Shown in pieces: positions 1 through 8,805 of a DNA stretch of 64,000 nt. Origin of the DNA: Mucilaginibacter straminoryzae (GTDB lineage Bacteria > Bacteroidota > Bacteroidia > Sphingobacteriales > Sphingobacteriaceae). The DNA lies in assembly GCF_022953055.1 (NCBI RefSeq), contig NZ_JALJEJ010000012.1, forward strand, positions 1 through 64,000, given 5' to 3'. How positions within the stretch are numbered: position 1 is the first letter of the stretch; each line of letters starts with the position of its first letter. Made by a program: the position numbers and the translations under genes. The notes below the pieces were generated by a model that saw only the letters and a list, made by a program, of their open reading frames with translations, was not told where the DNA came from and made no database searches.

Positions 1-97
<97 letters not shown>

Positions 98-109
98 CTT
101 TATTCAAGC

Positions 110-140
110 AAACCCTTTAAGCAACATGCTTAAAGGGTTT
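110..140 (+). terminator. rho-independent terminator of the rrn operon
   Basis: A 14-bp perfect stem (AAACCCTTTAAGCA with its complement) closes on a 3-nt loop and runs into TTTCTGTGTTT. It lies just past the 5S rRNA, so it most likely ends the rRNA operon transcript. Confidence 0.85.
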
Positions 141-520
141 CTGTGTTTATAGGCCGCTCGCTTCACAAAGTCTCCCTAAATAGATCATCCTATCCAGAAT
201 AGTATAAAGATCATTCTGTCCGCAATGTTACCGGGGCGACTACTTGATGTTCTATGTGTTGGACCTTTGTTAACCATAGTATGGTTTTATCTTAAGGAAT
301 CTTTTGATTATTTATTTTAAAGGACGCCGGCACGCAGGGTGCAGGACTATCAAATAGTTAACTTGGCTTGTTGAGCTTTTAAAGCTGCAAAAGGGCATCT
401 CGGGAACGTTTCCGGATTAACTATTGGTGGAAAAATATTTCCTATGATGGAAATTTTTTAGCGGCTCTTTAAAATAAAAAATCAAATAAAATTATTAATG
501 AAATCTTCATCATTTTTTTT
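141..520. other. gene-free stretch downstream of the rrn operon
   Basis: No open reading frame of plausible coding quality, no tRNA and no obvious repeat was seen here. It becomes AT-rich toward 520, where a possible promoter begins. Confidence 0.5.
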
Positions 521-528
521 TACGTTTG
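521..528 (+). promoter_or_regulatory. candidate -7 box (TAnnTTTG)
   Basis: TACGTTTG is an exact match to the Bacteroidota -7 consensus TAnnTTTG. It follows a T-run. No clear -33 TTTG was found at the usual spacing. A second exact match, TAGGTTTG, lies at 575-582. Either could drive the small structured transcript at about 530-621 or the gene at 670. Confidence 0.35.
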
Positions 529-529
529 T

Positions 530-621
530 CCTGTAATAGTAAGTGATCTTACTTACTACTATTGTGATAAGGTTTAGGTTTGAGGCCCCAAGCAGCGAGT
601 GCAAGGGGCTTCATTTTTTTT
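530..621 (+). ncRNA. candidate two-hairpin small RNA or attenuating leader
   Basis: Two structures follow each other. The first (535-563) has a 7-bp outer stem AATAGTA/TACTATT with inner pairing. The second (583-611) has a 7-bp stem AGGCCCC/GGGGCTT, a symmetric internal loop and an inner GCA/TGC helix, and runs into CATTTTTTTT, which is terminator-like. No coding sequence precedes it, so this may be a free small RNA of about 90 nt or a leader that attenuates the gene at 670. This is inferred from structure alone. Confidence 0.35.
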
Positions 622-669
622 ATAGGAACGATTATTGTAATAACATTACTATAACTGATCCTTCTGACT

Positions 670-1002
670 ATGGAGCCGACTCAAATCATTAATCTTGTAT
701 ATCATCACATTAGTTCTTCAATAACCGAGCGCCTTGCAAAGCAAGGTTATTTACCCGCTCAGGAACAGCATAACGATATCGTATTTGACAGCCGTTATAT
801 CATCTGGTCTAACGATCAGGATGCGTTGCGACTTACTTGGGATGGGAAGGAGGAAGTATTTCTTCTGGAAGTAACTTATACTTTACCCATATCGGGCGTT
901 ACCCAATGGGAAGAATTGGCTGAGGTGCCTTTTAATATCTCAGGCTACAACCAAGATGACGAAAAGCTAATATTAGAAACGCTGTTGGAGCCGCTAAACT
1001 AA
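670..1002 (+). CDS. hypothetical protein, 110 aa
   Basis: I do not recognise this protein. It is short, acidic and soluble-looking, with no signal peptide or membrane segment. The N-terminal part is helical in character; the centre contains a segment of alternating hydrophobic residues (VFLLEVTYTLPI) suggesting beta strands. It starts with ATG shortly after a terminator-like hairpin at 583-611. Its stop codon directly abuts the stop codon of the convergent receiver-domain gene, leaving no spacer. The reading frame and codon use look coding, but the function is unknown. Confidence 0.7.
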   Translation: MEPTQIINLVYHHISSSITERLAKQGYLPAQEQHNDIVFDSRYIIWSNDQDALRLTWDGKEEVFLLEVTYTLPISGVTQWEELAEVPFNISGYNQDDEKLILETLLEPLN

Positions 1003-1374
1003 TTATGCAGCTGCTTCGATCTGGCGATTCACCCTGTCAATTAAGAAGTAGATATCAAAGGGCTTTGAGATCACATCATCCGGTGCGCCTTCCTGTTTAA
1101 GCGAATCTTTAATGTCATCCCGGGAAGAGCACATAATCACCGGCAAATTTTTTGTGTCATCTGTGGTTTTCAGAATCTGGCAAATCGTCCTCCCGTCCGC
1201 ATCGGGAAGTTCCGCATCCAATATCACCAGATCGGGGTGATCTTTCCTCACATGGTCTATTACCCCGTCACCGCAGCTTAAGGCAATAACCTCGTAGCCG
1301 TTAGTTAAAAGGATATGTTTCATAATATCCAGGATAAATTCATTATCGTCCACCAACAAAATCTTCGCCTTCAT
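1003..1374 (-). CDS. single-domain response regulator (CheY-like receiver)
   Basis: A 123-residue protein made only of a receiver domain. The acidic pair D9/D10, the phospho-acceptor D53 (in VILDAELP), S83/S84 at the switch Thr/Ser position and K104 before P105 are all present. There is no output domain, so it probably passes phosphate within a phosphorelay or signals by protein contact. No histidine kinase is adjacent, so the partner is elsewhere. It faces the hypothetical gene at 670-1002 tail to tail. Confidence 0.93.
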   Translation of the reverse strand: MKAKILLVDDNEFILDIMKHILLTNGYEVIALSCGDGVIDHVRKDHPDLVILDAELPDADGRTICQILKTTDDTKNLPVIMCSSRDDIKDSLKQEGAPDDVISKPFDIYFLIDRVNRQIEAAA

Positions 1375-1507
1375 CTTCTTTATTTTTATCTAGTAGGGCA
1401 ATATGTATACCAAAAGGTATTAATAAAACTTGGTGCTATTGCTCGCACACTTTCAATATCACTTGTAACTTCTTTAGGGGTATTTTAAACTTGCGTGCTA
1501 TTTTGTA

Positions 1508-1515
1508 TAAATTTG
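1508..1515 (+). promoter_or_regulatory. candidate -7 box of the LacI-type gene
   Basis: TAAATTTG matches the TAnnTTTG -7 consensus about 40 bp before the start codon of the LacI-type regulator. The -33 element is not clear. Confidence 0.4.
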
Positions 1516-1554
1516 CAAACGCCCCTATTAATAAAACCGGGATTTTAACGCTCC

Positions 1555-2562
1555 ATGGATAAGATTAATATTAAAACGCTCGCACGAGAGCTTAATCTGT
1601 CTACTTCTACGGTCTCCCGTGCGTTTAACGGTGCTACAGATATCAGCCAGCAAACAAAAGAGCGGATACTGAGTGTAGCGCGTGAACGCAACTATTTACC
1701 TAACCATTATGCAAGTAATCTTCGTGATAAGAAAACGCAGACACTGGCGGTTATAGTACCTGAGATAGCAAATGATTTTTTCGCCCAGGCCATTAACGGT
1801 ATAGAAGATGTGGCCCGAACGCATGGTTTCTACATTTTACTCTATAGAACAGATGACAATTTCGACCGCGAGGTGGCTTTTGTAAATTATCTGAACAATG
1901 GTAAGGTAGACGGCATTATCATGTCCGTATCGGGCGAAGGGAACGATCACCGGTATCTAAAGACACTTGAACAGAAGAAAGTACCAGTAGTATTTTTCGA
2001 TCGTGTGTACGAGGATATAGAAGCGGCAAAAGTAACCACTAATGATTATAAAAGCAGCTTTGCCGCTACCCAGCATTTAATAGAAAAGGGTTGTAAAAGG
2101 ATTGCCTGCCTGGTTATCAATAAAACGATATCTATTGGTAAGACAAGAACGCAAGGTTACATAGACGCGTTAAAAAGACACCAGATCCCGTTTGATGAAC
2201 GGTTGATAATAGATTGCTCTGTTAACGATAAGGAAAATGTGGAACTGCTTAAAAATAGACTATCGCAGTTAAAACCAGATGGCGTTTTTAGTTCGGTACA
2301 GCGGTTAGCTTTTGCAACATACCAGGCAGCTTACGAATTAAAATTAAACATCCCCAAAAAGCTGAAGCTGATCAGTTTTTCAAGTCTTCAGATTACCCCC
2401 TTATTAAACCCGCCGATGTCTACCATCACGCAGCCGGCGTATCAGATGGGGGTAGAGGCTGCGAAACTTTTATTTGAGACGCTGGAGAACAAAGATATAG
2501 ACAACCGCAAAAAGCACGTGGTTTTAAACTCCAGTTTGTTTATTCGGAAATCATCAGAATAG
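1555..2562 (+). CDS. LacI/PurR-family transcriptional regulator
   Basis: A 335-residue regulator of the usual family length. Residues 1-50 form the LacI-type helix-turn-helix and hinge (IKTLARELNLSTSTVSRAFN, then the YLPNHYASNL hinge segment). From about residue 62 there is a periplasmic-binding-protein-like sensor domain (LAVIVPEIANDFFAQAINGI). The ligand cannot be deduced, and no sugar-use genes lie next to it, so it may act on genes elsewhere. Such regulators usually control carbohydrate genes and often their own transcription. Confidence 0.94.
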   Translation: MDKINIKTLARELNLSTSTVSRAFNGATDISQQTKERILSVARERNYLPNHYASNLRDKKTQTLAVIVPEIANDFFAQAINGIEDVARTHGFYILLYRTDDNFDREVAFVNYLNNGKVDGIIMSVSGEGNDHRYLKTLEQKKVPVVFFDRVYEDIEAAKVTTNDYKSSFAATQHLIEKGCKRIACLVINKTISIGKTRTQGYIDALKRHQIPFDERLIIDCSVNDKENVELLKNRLSQLKPDGVFSSVQRLAFATYQAAYELKLNIPKKLKLISFSSLQITPLLNPPMSTITQPAYQMGVEAAKLLFETLENKDIDNRKKHVVLNSSLFIRKSSE

Positions 2563-2599
2563 CTGCTCTAAAGGGGAAGGCCGAACAGAAATACATAAA

Positions 2600-2633
2600 A
2601 AAACGAAGCCCCTTCCATTACAGAAGGGGGCTT
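2600..2633 (-). terminator. rho-independent terminator of the nitroreductase gene
   Basis: On the minus strand a GC-rich stem (AAGCCCCCTTC with GAAGGGGCTT, one bulged base) runs into CGTTTTTTT. It lies 21 bp beyond the nitroreductase stop codon and may also stop read-through from the LacI-type gene. Confidence 0.8.
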
Positions 2634-2653
2634 TGCCAGTTTGTGTGAACAAC

Positions 2654-3283
2654 TTATATATGTATGAAAAGTTCGCTTTCTTCTTTACGAACTTTGGCAT
2701 AAGCACTGTAAGGATCATCGTCTGCACGGTAACCGATCGTAGCAATTACAGAAGCGGTAAGGCCTTTCTCTTTCAATCCTAATATTTCGTCAAACTGCTC
2801 TGCGCTGAAGCCTTCCATAGGGCAATTATCAATACCGAGTTCTGAGGCTGCAGCAGTTAAAATACCTAAAGCGATATAAGCCTGTTTTTGAGCCCAGATC
2901 AAACGTTGTTCATCGCTTAAGCGGCTAACAGCGCCCAGCATCATCTGTTTATAACCCTCGACGCTTTCGTATGAAGTTTGGCGGGTATTAACTACTTCGT
3001 CTATACGTTTTTGAACGTACGTTTCATCTATATTGGTTTCAGCAGCAAAAACGATCAGATGGGAAGCATCTGTAATTTGCGATTGGCCATAGGCAGCTTC
3101 GCGCAGTTTTGCACGAACCTCTGGATTGCTTACCACTACGATGCGATAATGCTGTAAACCTAATGAAGAAGGTGCAAGGCGAACATCGGCCAGTAGTTCT
3201 TCTAATTTATCTGCAGGAATTTTTTTGGTAGCGTCGAACTTTTTTGTTGCATAACGCCATTGTAACTTATCTAAGAGTGACAT
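2654..3283 (-). CDS. NAD(P)H-dependent nitroreductase family protein (NfsB-like)
   Basis: A 209-residue flavin reductase of the nitroreductase superfamily, the usual length. The N-terminal RYATKKFD motif contributes the FMN-phosphate site, APSSLGLQHYRIVVV follows at about 37-51, and the C-terminal part has the ATIGYRADDD segment typical of the NfsB/YdgI branch. It is expected to be a cytosolic FMN homodimer that reduces nitro or quinone compounds with NAD(P)H; the physiological substrate is unknown. It is a single-gene unit with its own terminator. Confidence 0.92.
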   Translation of the reverse strand: MSLLDKLQWRYATKKFDATKKIPADKLEELLADVRLAPSSLGLQHYRIVVVSNPEVRAKLREAAYGQSQITDASHLIVFAAETNIDETYVQKRIDEVVNTRQTSYESVEGYKQMMLGAVSRLSDEQRLIWAQKQAYIALGILTAAASELGIDNCPMEGFSAEQFDEILGLKEKGLTASVIATIGYRADDDPYSAYAKVRKEESELFIHI

Positions 3284-3349
3284 AACTTCTTGTTAAATGT
3301 TAAACAAAATTAGGTGTTTAAACATTTAATGTTGTCACTTTGTTGTCAA

Positions 3350-5548
3350 TTATCCTAAACCTCTTTCATGCAGTAACCGGCGGCGTTCTTTTTCCAGCCG
3401 TTTCTGCTCGCGTTTTTCTTCCTTCTGGCGTTTTTTTGCGGCTGCTGCGCTATCGACGTTGGTGGTGTCTTTTTTACCGCCGCCAAATAGCCGTTTAAAA
3501 AATCCGGGCTTGTTATCCTCGTCTTCCTTGTCTTTTTCCTTGGCTTTGGTGTCAGACGTGGCAGGTGTTGGCACTACGCCAGTTTGTTCGTCATCACCGT
3601 TACGGTTCATAATACTGTCAACGGCAGCATCGCTGCTTTCAACAACGGTAGGCTCGGGGCGAAGGCTTGGCTTAACCCTAACGGTGTAAAAGCCATACGC
3701 AGCGGTGTCTGGTTCTGTAAGGCCATTCTTAGCCATCAGGCGACCGATCAGGTTGAAATAGCCATGGAGCCTCGGATTAAGCGAACCATCCGACAGGAAG
3801 GCGTATAAGCCCTTTTTAGGGTTAGGCACAATGCTGGCCAGGTAGATACTCTCGCCAAGGGTAAGATCTGCCGGACGCTTGTCGAAATAATACCGCGAAG
3901 CTTCACCAATACCGTAAACGTTGCGACCCCATTCAATAATGTTGAAATACACTTCCAGCATCCGGTTTTTGCTCATCAGGCGGTTATTCTCAATCAGCCA
4001 AACGATCAGTGTTTCTTCTATCTTGCGCGACAATGTTTTCTGTCGGCTCAAGAACGCATTTTTTACCAGCTGCATAGAGATGGTACTGCCGCCGCGTTTA
4101 AATTTCTTTTCTTTAAAATCTGTAGCGATAGATTTTCTGATAGATTCCTCTACAAAACCATGGTGACGGAAGAACGAAGGGTCTTCCGCTGTCATCACGG
4201 CATTACGCAGATCTGGCGATATATCTTCTAAACGGGTAAAGTTTGGATTGGATGGGCCGATGAAACGCGGCGGCATGGGTTTGCCTTTTTCATAGGGCGT
4301 ATAAGTGAAGTCCTGGTTTAGCCTGGTTAAATCAGTTTTGCCAAATTTCAGGATCTTGAAGTTGTCTTTTTGCAACCGCGAATCGAACTGCACATTATCC
4401 GGGTCTTTGGTATCCAGGTGGAAATTTAAGCTATAGTTTAGCTTACCAGAAACCTGCATGCCTTCAAGCGATTCGAACATGCCTTGCGGGAATGAATTAA
4501 ACAGGTGTTGTGCATCAATCCAACCGGTGTTCAGTTTCAGATCATAGATCTTATTCGGCCTGATGGTGTACTTAATAAACGGATTAGCCGTGGCATCTTT
4601 TAGCCTGATGACAGAAGAACTGTCGATAGAGAAATAATCTGCGCCAACAAAAAGGTTGGCATCAATGCTGCCGTCCGGCACGATCACATCATTAGCAGAA
4701 AATGCAGCATGATTAATGAGCAGGTTGCGGATGGACGATGAAACGTAGATGCGCGTTTCGCCGCTGCTATGCTCTACTTTATTAAGTTTGGTATCCAGTG
4801 TATCGAAATTCAGTTTCAGGTGGAACTTCTTTTCCACCAGGGGGAATTCCACTTTCTTTCCTTCTGCGTAAAATTTCACGTCGATGTTCTTGTCAGAAGG
4901 GTGCATCAGGCCGGTAAAGTGCCAGGTGGCTTCGCGGTCGTTTACTATGATAGTAGAGGCAAGTTTTCCGTCCTCGATGCGTGCAGTAGTACAAGCTAAT
5001 TTTACCTGGTTGCTGTCGTCGGCAAAGCTCATGTTAAAGTTACGGACGTTCAGGTTATCCGGAATTTTATATAAGATACCGGTCACCACACGGTCGGCCA
5101 GTTCGCCAAGGTCTACTTTCGACTTGGTTTCGGTAGTGTCTTTTTTCTTCTTGAACAGAAAGTCGAAGTTACGTACACCGTTTTTACTGGTCAGGTTCAG
5201 GTAGCCATTGCTCAGGTTTACCTCGGCCAGTTTTACGTTGCCCACTAACAGCGGCATTAACTTAACGCTCACTTCGAAGTTATCAATGCGGAGCAGGCTG
5301 TCGCGATGATCGGGCACGATAGTGATATTGCTGAAGGATACCGTACTGAGCCCTGTAAACCTTGCAGAGCCTATTTTTACATCTAAATTATAATCGCGTT
5401 TGGCTTTTAATTTAGCTTTGCTGATTGCTTTTTGCAACAGTATTTCGCGTTTGGTATAGGCAATTGCGCCCCCGATAGCTACCAGGATAAACAGCGAAAC
5501 AAGAACAATAACAGCAATACGTATATATTTGGAGTTAAGGCGATGCAT
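3350..5548 (-). CDS. AsmA-like / GT51 peptidoglycan glycosyltransferase fusion protein
   Basis: A 732-residue membrane-anchored protein. One membrane helix lies at about 10-30, then about 350 residues rich in beta strands resembling AsmA-type domains. Around 452-600 is a GT51 transglycosylase domain with the catalytic-Glu motif EDPSFFRHHGF, the second motif RGGSTISMQLVKN, RKIEETLIVWLIE and IIEWGRNVYGIG. No transpeptidase domain follows. The C-terminus is a highly charged Lys/Arg/Glu tail of about 80 residues. It is therefore likely to polymerise lipid II glycan chains without cross-linking. GT51 assignment is firm; the AsmA-like reading of the first half is inferred from layout. Confidence 0.85.
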   Translation of the reverse strand: MHRLNSKYIRIAVIVLVSLFILVAIGGAIAYTKREILLQKAISKAKLKAKRDYNLDVKIGSARFTGLSTVSFSNITIVPDHRDSLLRIDNFEVSVKLMPLLVGNVKLAEVNLSNGYLNLTSKNGVRNFDFLFKKKKDTTETKSKVDLGELADRVVTGILYKIPDNLNVRNFNMSFADDSNQVKLACTTARIEDGKLASTIIVNDREATWHFTGLMHPSDKNIDVKFYAEGKKVEFPLVEKKFHLKLNFDTLDTKLNKVEHSSGETRIYVSSSIRNLLINHAAFSANDVIVPDGSIDANLFVGADYFSIDSSSVIRLKDATANPFIKYTIRPNKIYDLKLNTGWIDAQHLFNSFPQGMFESLEGMQVSGKLNYSLNFHLDTKDPDNVQFDSRLQKDNFKILKFGKTDLTRLNQDFTYTPYEKGKPMPPRFIGPSNPNFTRLEDISPDLRNAVMTAEDPSFFRHHGFVEESIRKSIATDFKEKKFKRGGSTISMQLVKNAFLSRQKTLSRKIEETLIVWLIENNRLMSKNRMLEVYFNIIEWGRNVYGIGEASRYYFDKRPADLTLGESIYLASIVPNPKKGLYAFLSDGSLNPRLHGYFNLIGRLMAKNGLTEPDTAAYGFYTVRVKPSLRPEPTVVESSDAAVDSIMNRNGDDEQTGVVPTPATSDTKAKEKDKEDEDNKPGFFKRLFGGGKKDTTNVDSAAAAKKRQKEEKREQKRLEKERRRLLHERGLG

Positions 5549-5677
5549 CTGAGAAATTTAATCAAACATAAAACTAAATCCGAACGCTTGCAAAACGGTT
5601 TTTAGTAAAGTTTATTTCCCTAACAAAAGCAACCGCCCCAGGTTTTATAAATTTACACCGACAAATTACTTTAAACG

Positions 5678-6748
5678 ATGATAACAAAAGAGCAGGTATT
5701 ACAGGCATTAAGCCATGTTGAAGAACCAGATCTGAAAAAAGATCTGGTGACCCTGAACATGATACAGGATATAGAGATACAAGACAACAAGCTGCGTTTT
5801 TCTGTAGTGCTTACTACGCCTGCCTGCCCGTTAAAAGGCCTGATAGAAAATGCCTGCCGTAATGCTATCAGCCATTTCATCAGCCCGGAGGTACAGGTGG
5901 AGATCAACATGACCTCGCGGGTAACTACGCAAAAGAACACCGGTGTACCAGGCGTGAAAAATATCATCGCGGTAGCATCTGGTAAGGGCGGGGTAGGTAA
6001 ATCTACCGTGGCTGCTAATCTGGCCCTCGCTTTATCACAAACCGGTGCTAAGGTAGGTCTGATCGACGCGGATATCTACGGGCCGTCTGTGCCGATTATG
6101 TTTGGTCTGGAAGGTGCACGCCCGCAGGCCAGCCAGGTAAACGGCAAAACACGTATAGAGCCGATTGAGAAGTACGGCATTAAGTTGCTGTCGATAGGGT
6201 TCTTTACAGACCCCAACCAGCCGGTGCCATGGCGTGGGCCGATGGTTTCGACTGCCGTGAAGCAATTGTTTAACGATGCCGATTGGGGCGAACTGGATTA
6301 CCTGGTGGTAGACTTGCCGCCCGGCACCGGCGATGTGCATATCACCGTTACTCAAACCTTCCCGGTAACGGGCGCAGTGATTGTAACTACACCACAGAAC
6401 GTTGCCCTGGCGGATGCGCGTAAAGGAATAGGCATGTTCTTGATGGAGGCTATTAATGTACCGGTTTTAGGTGTAATAGAAAACATGGCTTACTTCACAC
6501 CGGCCGAACTTCCGGAGAATAAATACTACATCTTCGGGCAGGGTGGCGGCCAGAGACTGGCAGCGCAGATTGACGCACCATTCTTGGGCGATATTCCGTT
6601 GGTGAAGGGCATCAGCGAATCCGGCGATGCGGGCGAACCGATTGTGTTGCAAAAAGATAACCCGATGGCCAGCGCCTTTTTTAACATTGCTGAAAGGGTA
6701 GCACAGCAGGTGTCTATTTACAATGCGCGCGTTGCCGATAAAGCATAA
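5678..6748 (+). CDS. Mrp/ApbC-family Fe-S cluster carrier ATPase
   Basis: A 356-residue P-loop protein. The N-terminal 90 residues are an MIP18/DUF59-type domain, followed by the deviant Walker A GKGGVGKS at 102-109 and the Walker B-like YLVVDLPPGTGD. Family members bind and transfer [4Fe-4S] clusters. The next gene is a NifU-type scaffold only 33 bp away, which supports a shared role in cluster assembly or delivery in the cytosol. Length and architecture are normal for Bacteroidota. Confidence 0.94.
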   Translation: MITKEQVLQALSHVEEPDLKKDLVTLNMIQDIEIQDNKLRFSVVLTTPACPLKGLIENACRNAISHFISPEVQVEINMTSRVTTQKNTGVPGVKNIIAVASGKGGVGKSTVAANLALALSQTGAKVGLIDADIYGPSVPIMFGLEGARPQASQVNGKTRIEPIEKYGIKLLSIGFFTDPNQPVPWRGPMVSTAVKQLFNDADWGELDYLVVDLPPGTGDVHITVTQTFPVTGAVIVTTPQNVALADARKGIGMFLMEAINVPVLGVIENMAYFTPAELPENKYYIFGQGGGQRLAAQIDAPFLGDIPLVKGISESGDAGEPIVLQKDNPMASAFFNIAERVAQQVSIYNARVADKA

Positions 6749-6781
6749 ATTAGTTATCTTTACGTTATTAACCAGATTATA

Positions 6782-7060
6782 ATGAGTTTAACAGATCAGG
6801 TAGAGGCAGCATTAGATACGATACGTCCGTATCTGGAGGCTGATGGCGGGAATGTATCGATAGAAGAGATCACTCCGGAAAACGTGGTAAAATTAAAGTT
6901 ACTTGGCTCTTGCGGTTCTTGCCCCATGAGTATCATGACTTTGAAGGCGGGGATAGAACAGGCCATAAAAAAAGCAGTACCCCAGATTGTATCTGTAGAG
7001 GCGGTAAACCTGACGGATATCGACGATCCGAACGCGGTTTTGCCAGAGAACCTGCGTTAG
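6782..7060 (+). CDS. NifU C-terminal-type Fe-S scaffold protein
   Basis: A 92-residue stand-alone NifU-like domain. The key CGSC motif (C44 and C47) lies in LLGSCGSCPMS and would hold an Fe-S cluster at a dimer interface. The N-terminus (IRPYLEADGGNV) is typical of this family. It follows the Mrp-type carrier at short distance and is probably co-transcribed with it. Confidence 0.94.
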   Translation: MSLTDQVEAALDTIRPYLEADGGNVSIEEITPENVVKLKLLGSCGSCPMSIMTLKAGIEQAIKKAVPQIVSVEAVNLTDIDDPNAVLPENLR

Positions 7061-7173
7061 TGTTAAGTTGTGTTAAATTGTAAGCTTTTACAAGAATAGG
7101 CAGTATTTTTGCGTTCCTGATAGAAACCTTTTATCAATAAAAAAGTAAATTATTAGTCGGGACATAAGAAAGC

Positions 7174-7812
7174 ATGAAGCGTTTAGCGGGCATATTAGTT
7201 TTAATGTTGTTTACAGCACTTGCCGCTTTTTCTCAAAAGGCAGAAAAGCCACTGGTGCAGTTTAGCGGTATTGTGCATAATGCCGACAGCATGAAGGTAA
7301 TTGTGCCTTATGTGACCATTACCAACGTTTCTTACGGTAACCAGATCAACCTTTCTAACTATAAAGGCTATTTTTCTTTTGTTGCCCATGAGCAGGATAC
7401 CCTGCGCTTTACCTGCGTGGGTTATGAGCAGCAGACGGTAGTGATCCCGGCTGGTACAGGTAAAAGTTATATTTTGCAGATCAGCCTGAAACCGCAGACC
7501 ATTCACCTGCCGATGGTACGCGTATTTCCATGGGCCACTACGGATGAGTTCAGAAAGGATTTCCTGACGATGAAAATTGCAGATGATGATCTGGAAAATG
7601 CCCGTAAAAATTTAAGCAAAAGCGCAATATCTGCCTCGCAGAACGTTTTGGCGCGTGATGCCCAGGAGATACAATCTTTTAATGCACAGCAAATGCACTA
7701 TAACCTGATGAATTCGCATTCGCTTACACCCAACCCGCTGCTAAACCCAATTGCCTGGGGCAGCCTGATTAAGCAGATTGCAGATGGCGATAAAAGCCGC
7801 AGTAGTAACTAA
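7174..7812 (+). CDS. exported protein with carboxypeptidase-regulatory-like domain
   Basis: A 212-residue protein with a signal peptide at about 1-20 (hydrophobic run ending AAFSQ). Residues about 28-110 form a CarboxypepD_reg-like beta-sandwich domain (FSGIVHNADS, then NYKGYFSFVAHEQDTLRFTCVGYE), a module common at the start of Bacteroidota outer-membrane proteins but here without a barrel. The C-terminal 100 residues are polar and not recognised. Its stop codon abuts the stop of the convergent def gene. Function unknown; periplasmic or outer-membrane location is likely. Confidence 0.8.
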   Translation: MKRLAGILVLMLFTALAAFSQKAEKPLVQFSGIVHNADSMKVIVPYVTITNVSYGNQINLSNYKGYFSFVAHEQDTLRFTCVGYEQQTVVIPAGTGKSYILQISLKPQTIHLPMVRVFPWATTDEFRKDFLTMKIADDDLENARKNLSKSAISASQNVLARDAQEIQSFNAQQMHYNLMNSHSLTPNPLLNPIAWGSLIKQIADGDKSRSSN

Positions 7813-8382
7813 CTATCTGCCTTTTTTAACTGCCGGGAATTTCATTTTATAGTCTACCTTCACCATTCCACGCGAAATATCGTTCAGTCTCTTTTCGATC
7901 AAACGTTTGCGGAGCGGGCTAAGCTTATCGGTGAATAGCTTCCCTTCGATGTGATCATACTCGTGCTGAATGATGCGTGCAGCCATTCCGCTGTACTTTT
8001 CTGTATGCTCGTTCCAATCCTCATCAAAATACTTGATCAGGATATTCTTGTTACGGTAAACATCTTCACGGATATCCGGGATACTGAGGCATCCTTCATT
8101 AAATGGCCATTCTTCGCCGGTTTCTTCCAGTATTTGCGCGTTGATGAAAGCTTTCTTAAAATCTTTCAGCTCCGGTTCGTCATCATCAAAAGGGGTAGCA
8201 TCAATTACGAATATGCGTTTCGAAAGGCCAACCTGCGGCCCCGCTAAACCAACACCGTGAGCAGCATACATGGTTTCGTACATATCGTCGACCAGTTTTT
8301 TAAGGTCGAGCTCGTCTTTTTCAATATCAGTCCCTTTTTTTCTTAAAACCGGATCACCGTACGCTACAATAGGAAGTTTCAT
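7813..8382 (-). CDS. def: peptide deformylase
   Basis: A 189-residue enzyme that removes the formyl group from the first Met of nascent proteins. All three family motifs are present: GVGLAGPQ (43-50), EGCLS (96-100, metal ligand C98) and QHEYDH (139-144, metal ligands H140 and H144, catalytic E141). Length is normal. It is a single-gene unit here, not linked to fmt. Confidence 0.97.
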   Translation of the reverse strand: MKLPIVAYGDPVLRKKGTDIEKDELDLKKLVDDMYETMYAAHGVGLAGPQVGLSKRIFVIDATPFDDDEPELKDFKKAFINAQILEETGEEWPFNEGCLSIPDIREDVYRNKNILIKYFDEDWNEHTEKYSGMAARIIQHEYDHIEGKLFTDKLSPLRKRLIEKRLNDISRGMVKVDYKMKFPAVKKGR

Positions 8383-8458
8383 TCTACAAAATTAAGGAAT
8401 TAATTATTCTGGTGAAATTTCTGACTGTTTGCTGAATCTCATAAAGGTTGCGAAGGGT

Positions 8459-8494
8459 GGCCCCTCCTAAATCCTCCCCGGTAGGGAGGACTTA
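8459..8494 (+). repeat. C/G-rich palindromic repeat
   Basis: Contains the hairpin TCCTCCCC/GGGGAGGA-like pairing around CCTCCCCGGTAGGGAGG. The reverse complement recurs with few changes at 50629-50665. Shorter relatives occur at 14789, 14892, 46391, 47524 and 50593. It appears to be a family of dispersed intergenic hairpins. Confidence 0.6.
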
Positions 8495-8653
8495 AAATTC
8501 CCACTCCTTTTGGAGAGGCTTCGAGATAGCTCCTGCGCTGGAGGCCAACTAAACGTGCGCGTTCTGTTTATCATATGAACTTTGTTTTCTAATGCTGGCA
8601 ACCGGCTTTTGGAAGAAGCAAGACAGAAAAGTATATTACTGGCGTCAATGCTT

Positions 8654-8805
8654 TAGTGATGAACAGAGCGTAAGCGTACTAAGTTGTCGCATCCAGCGCA
8701 GGCTGCAACCACCGGCTTTGCAGTAGCAGAGCAAGTACATAGACTGCGGTGCCAGCGACGAGGTTTTCTTTGGCTACTTTCTTTTAACGGCTAAAAGAAA
8801 GTAGC
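8654..8805 (+). repeat. dispersed repeat ending in a 14-bp perfect hairpin
   Basis: Shares three blocks with 50544-50723: TAGTGATGAAC, GTCGCATCCAGCGCAGG and CTGCGGTGCCAGCGACGAGG followed by the CTTTCTTTTAACGG segment. The first two blocks are exactly 32 bp apart in both copies. The end (8773-8805) is a perfect 14-bp stem, GCTACTTTCTTTTA with its complement, around ACGGC. The inner segment differs between copies. Confidence 0.65.

Noticed and set aside
2554..2745. 63-codon minus-strand frame between the LacI and nitroreductase genes
   Set aside because: Overlaps the nitroreductase 3' end in another frame and spans the terminator hairpin.
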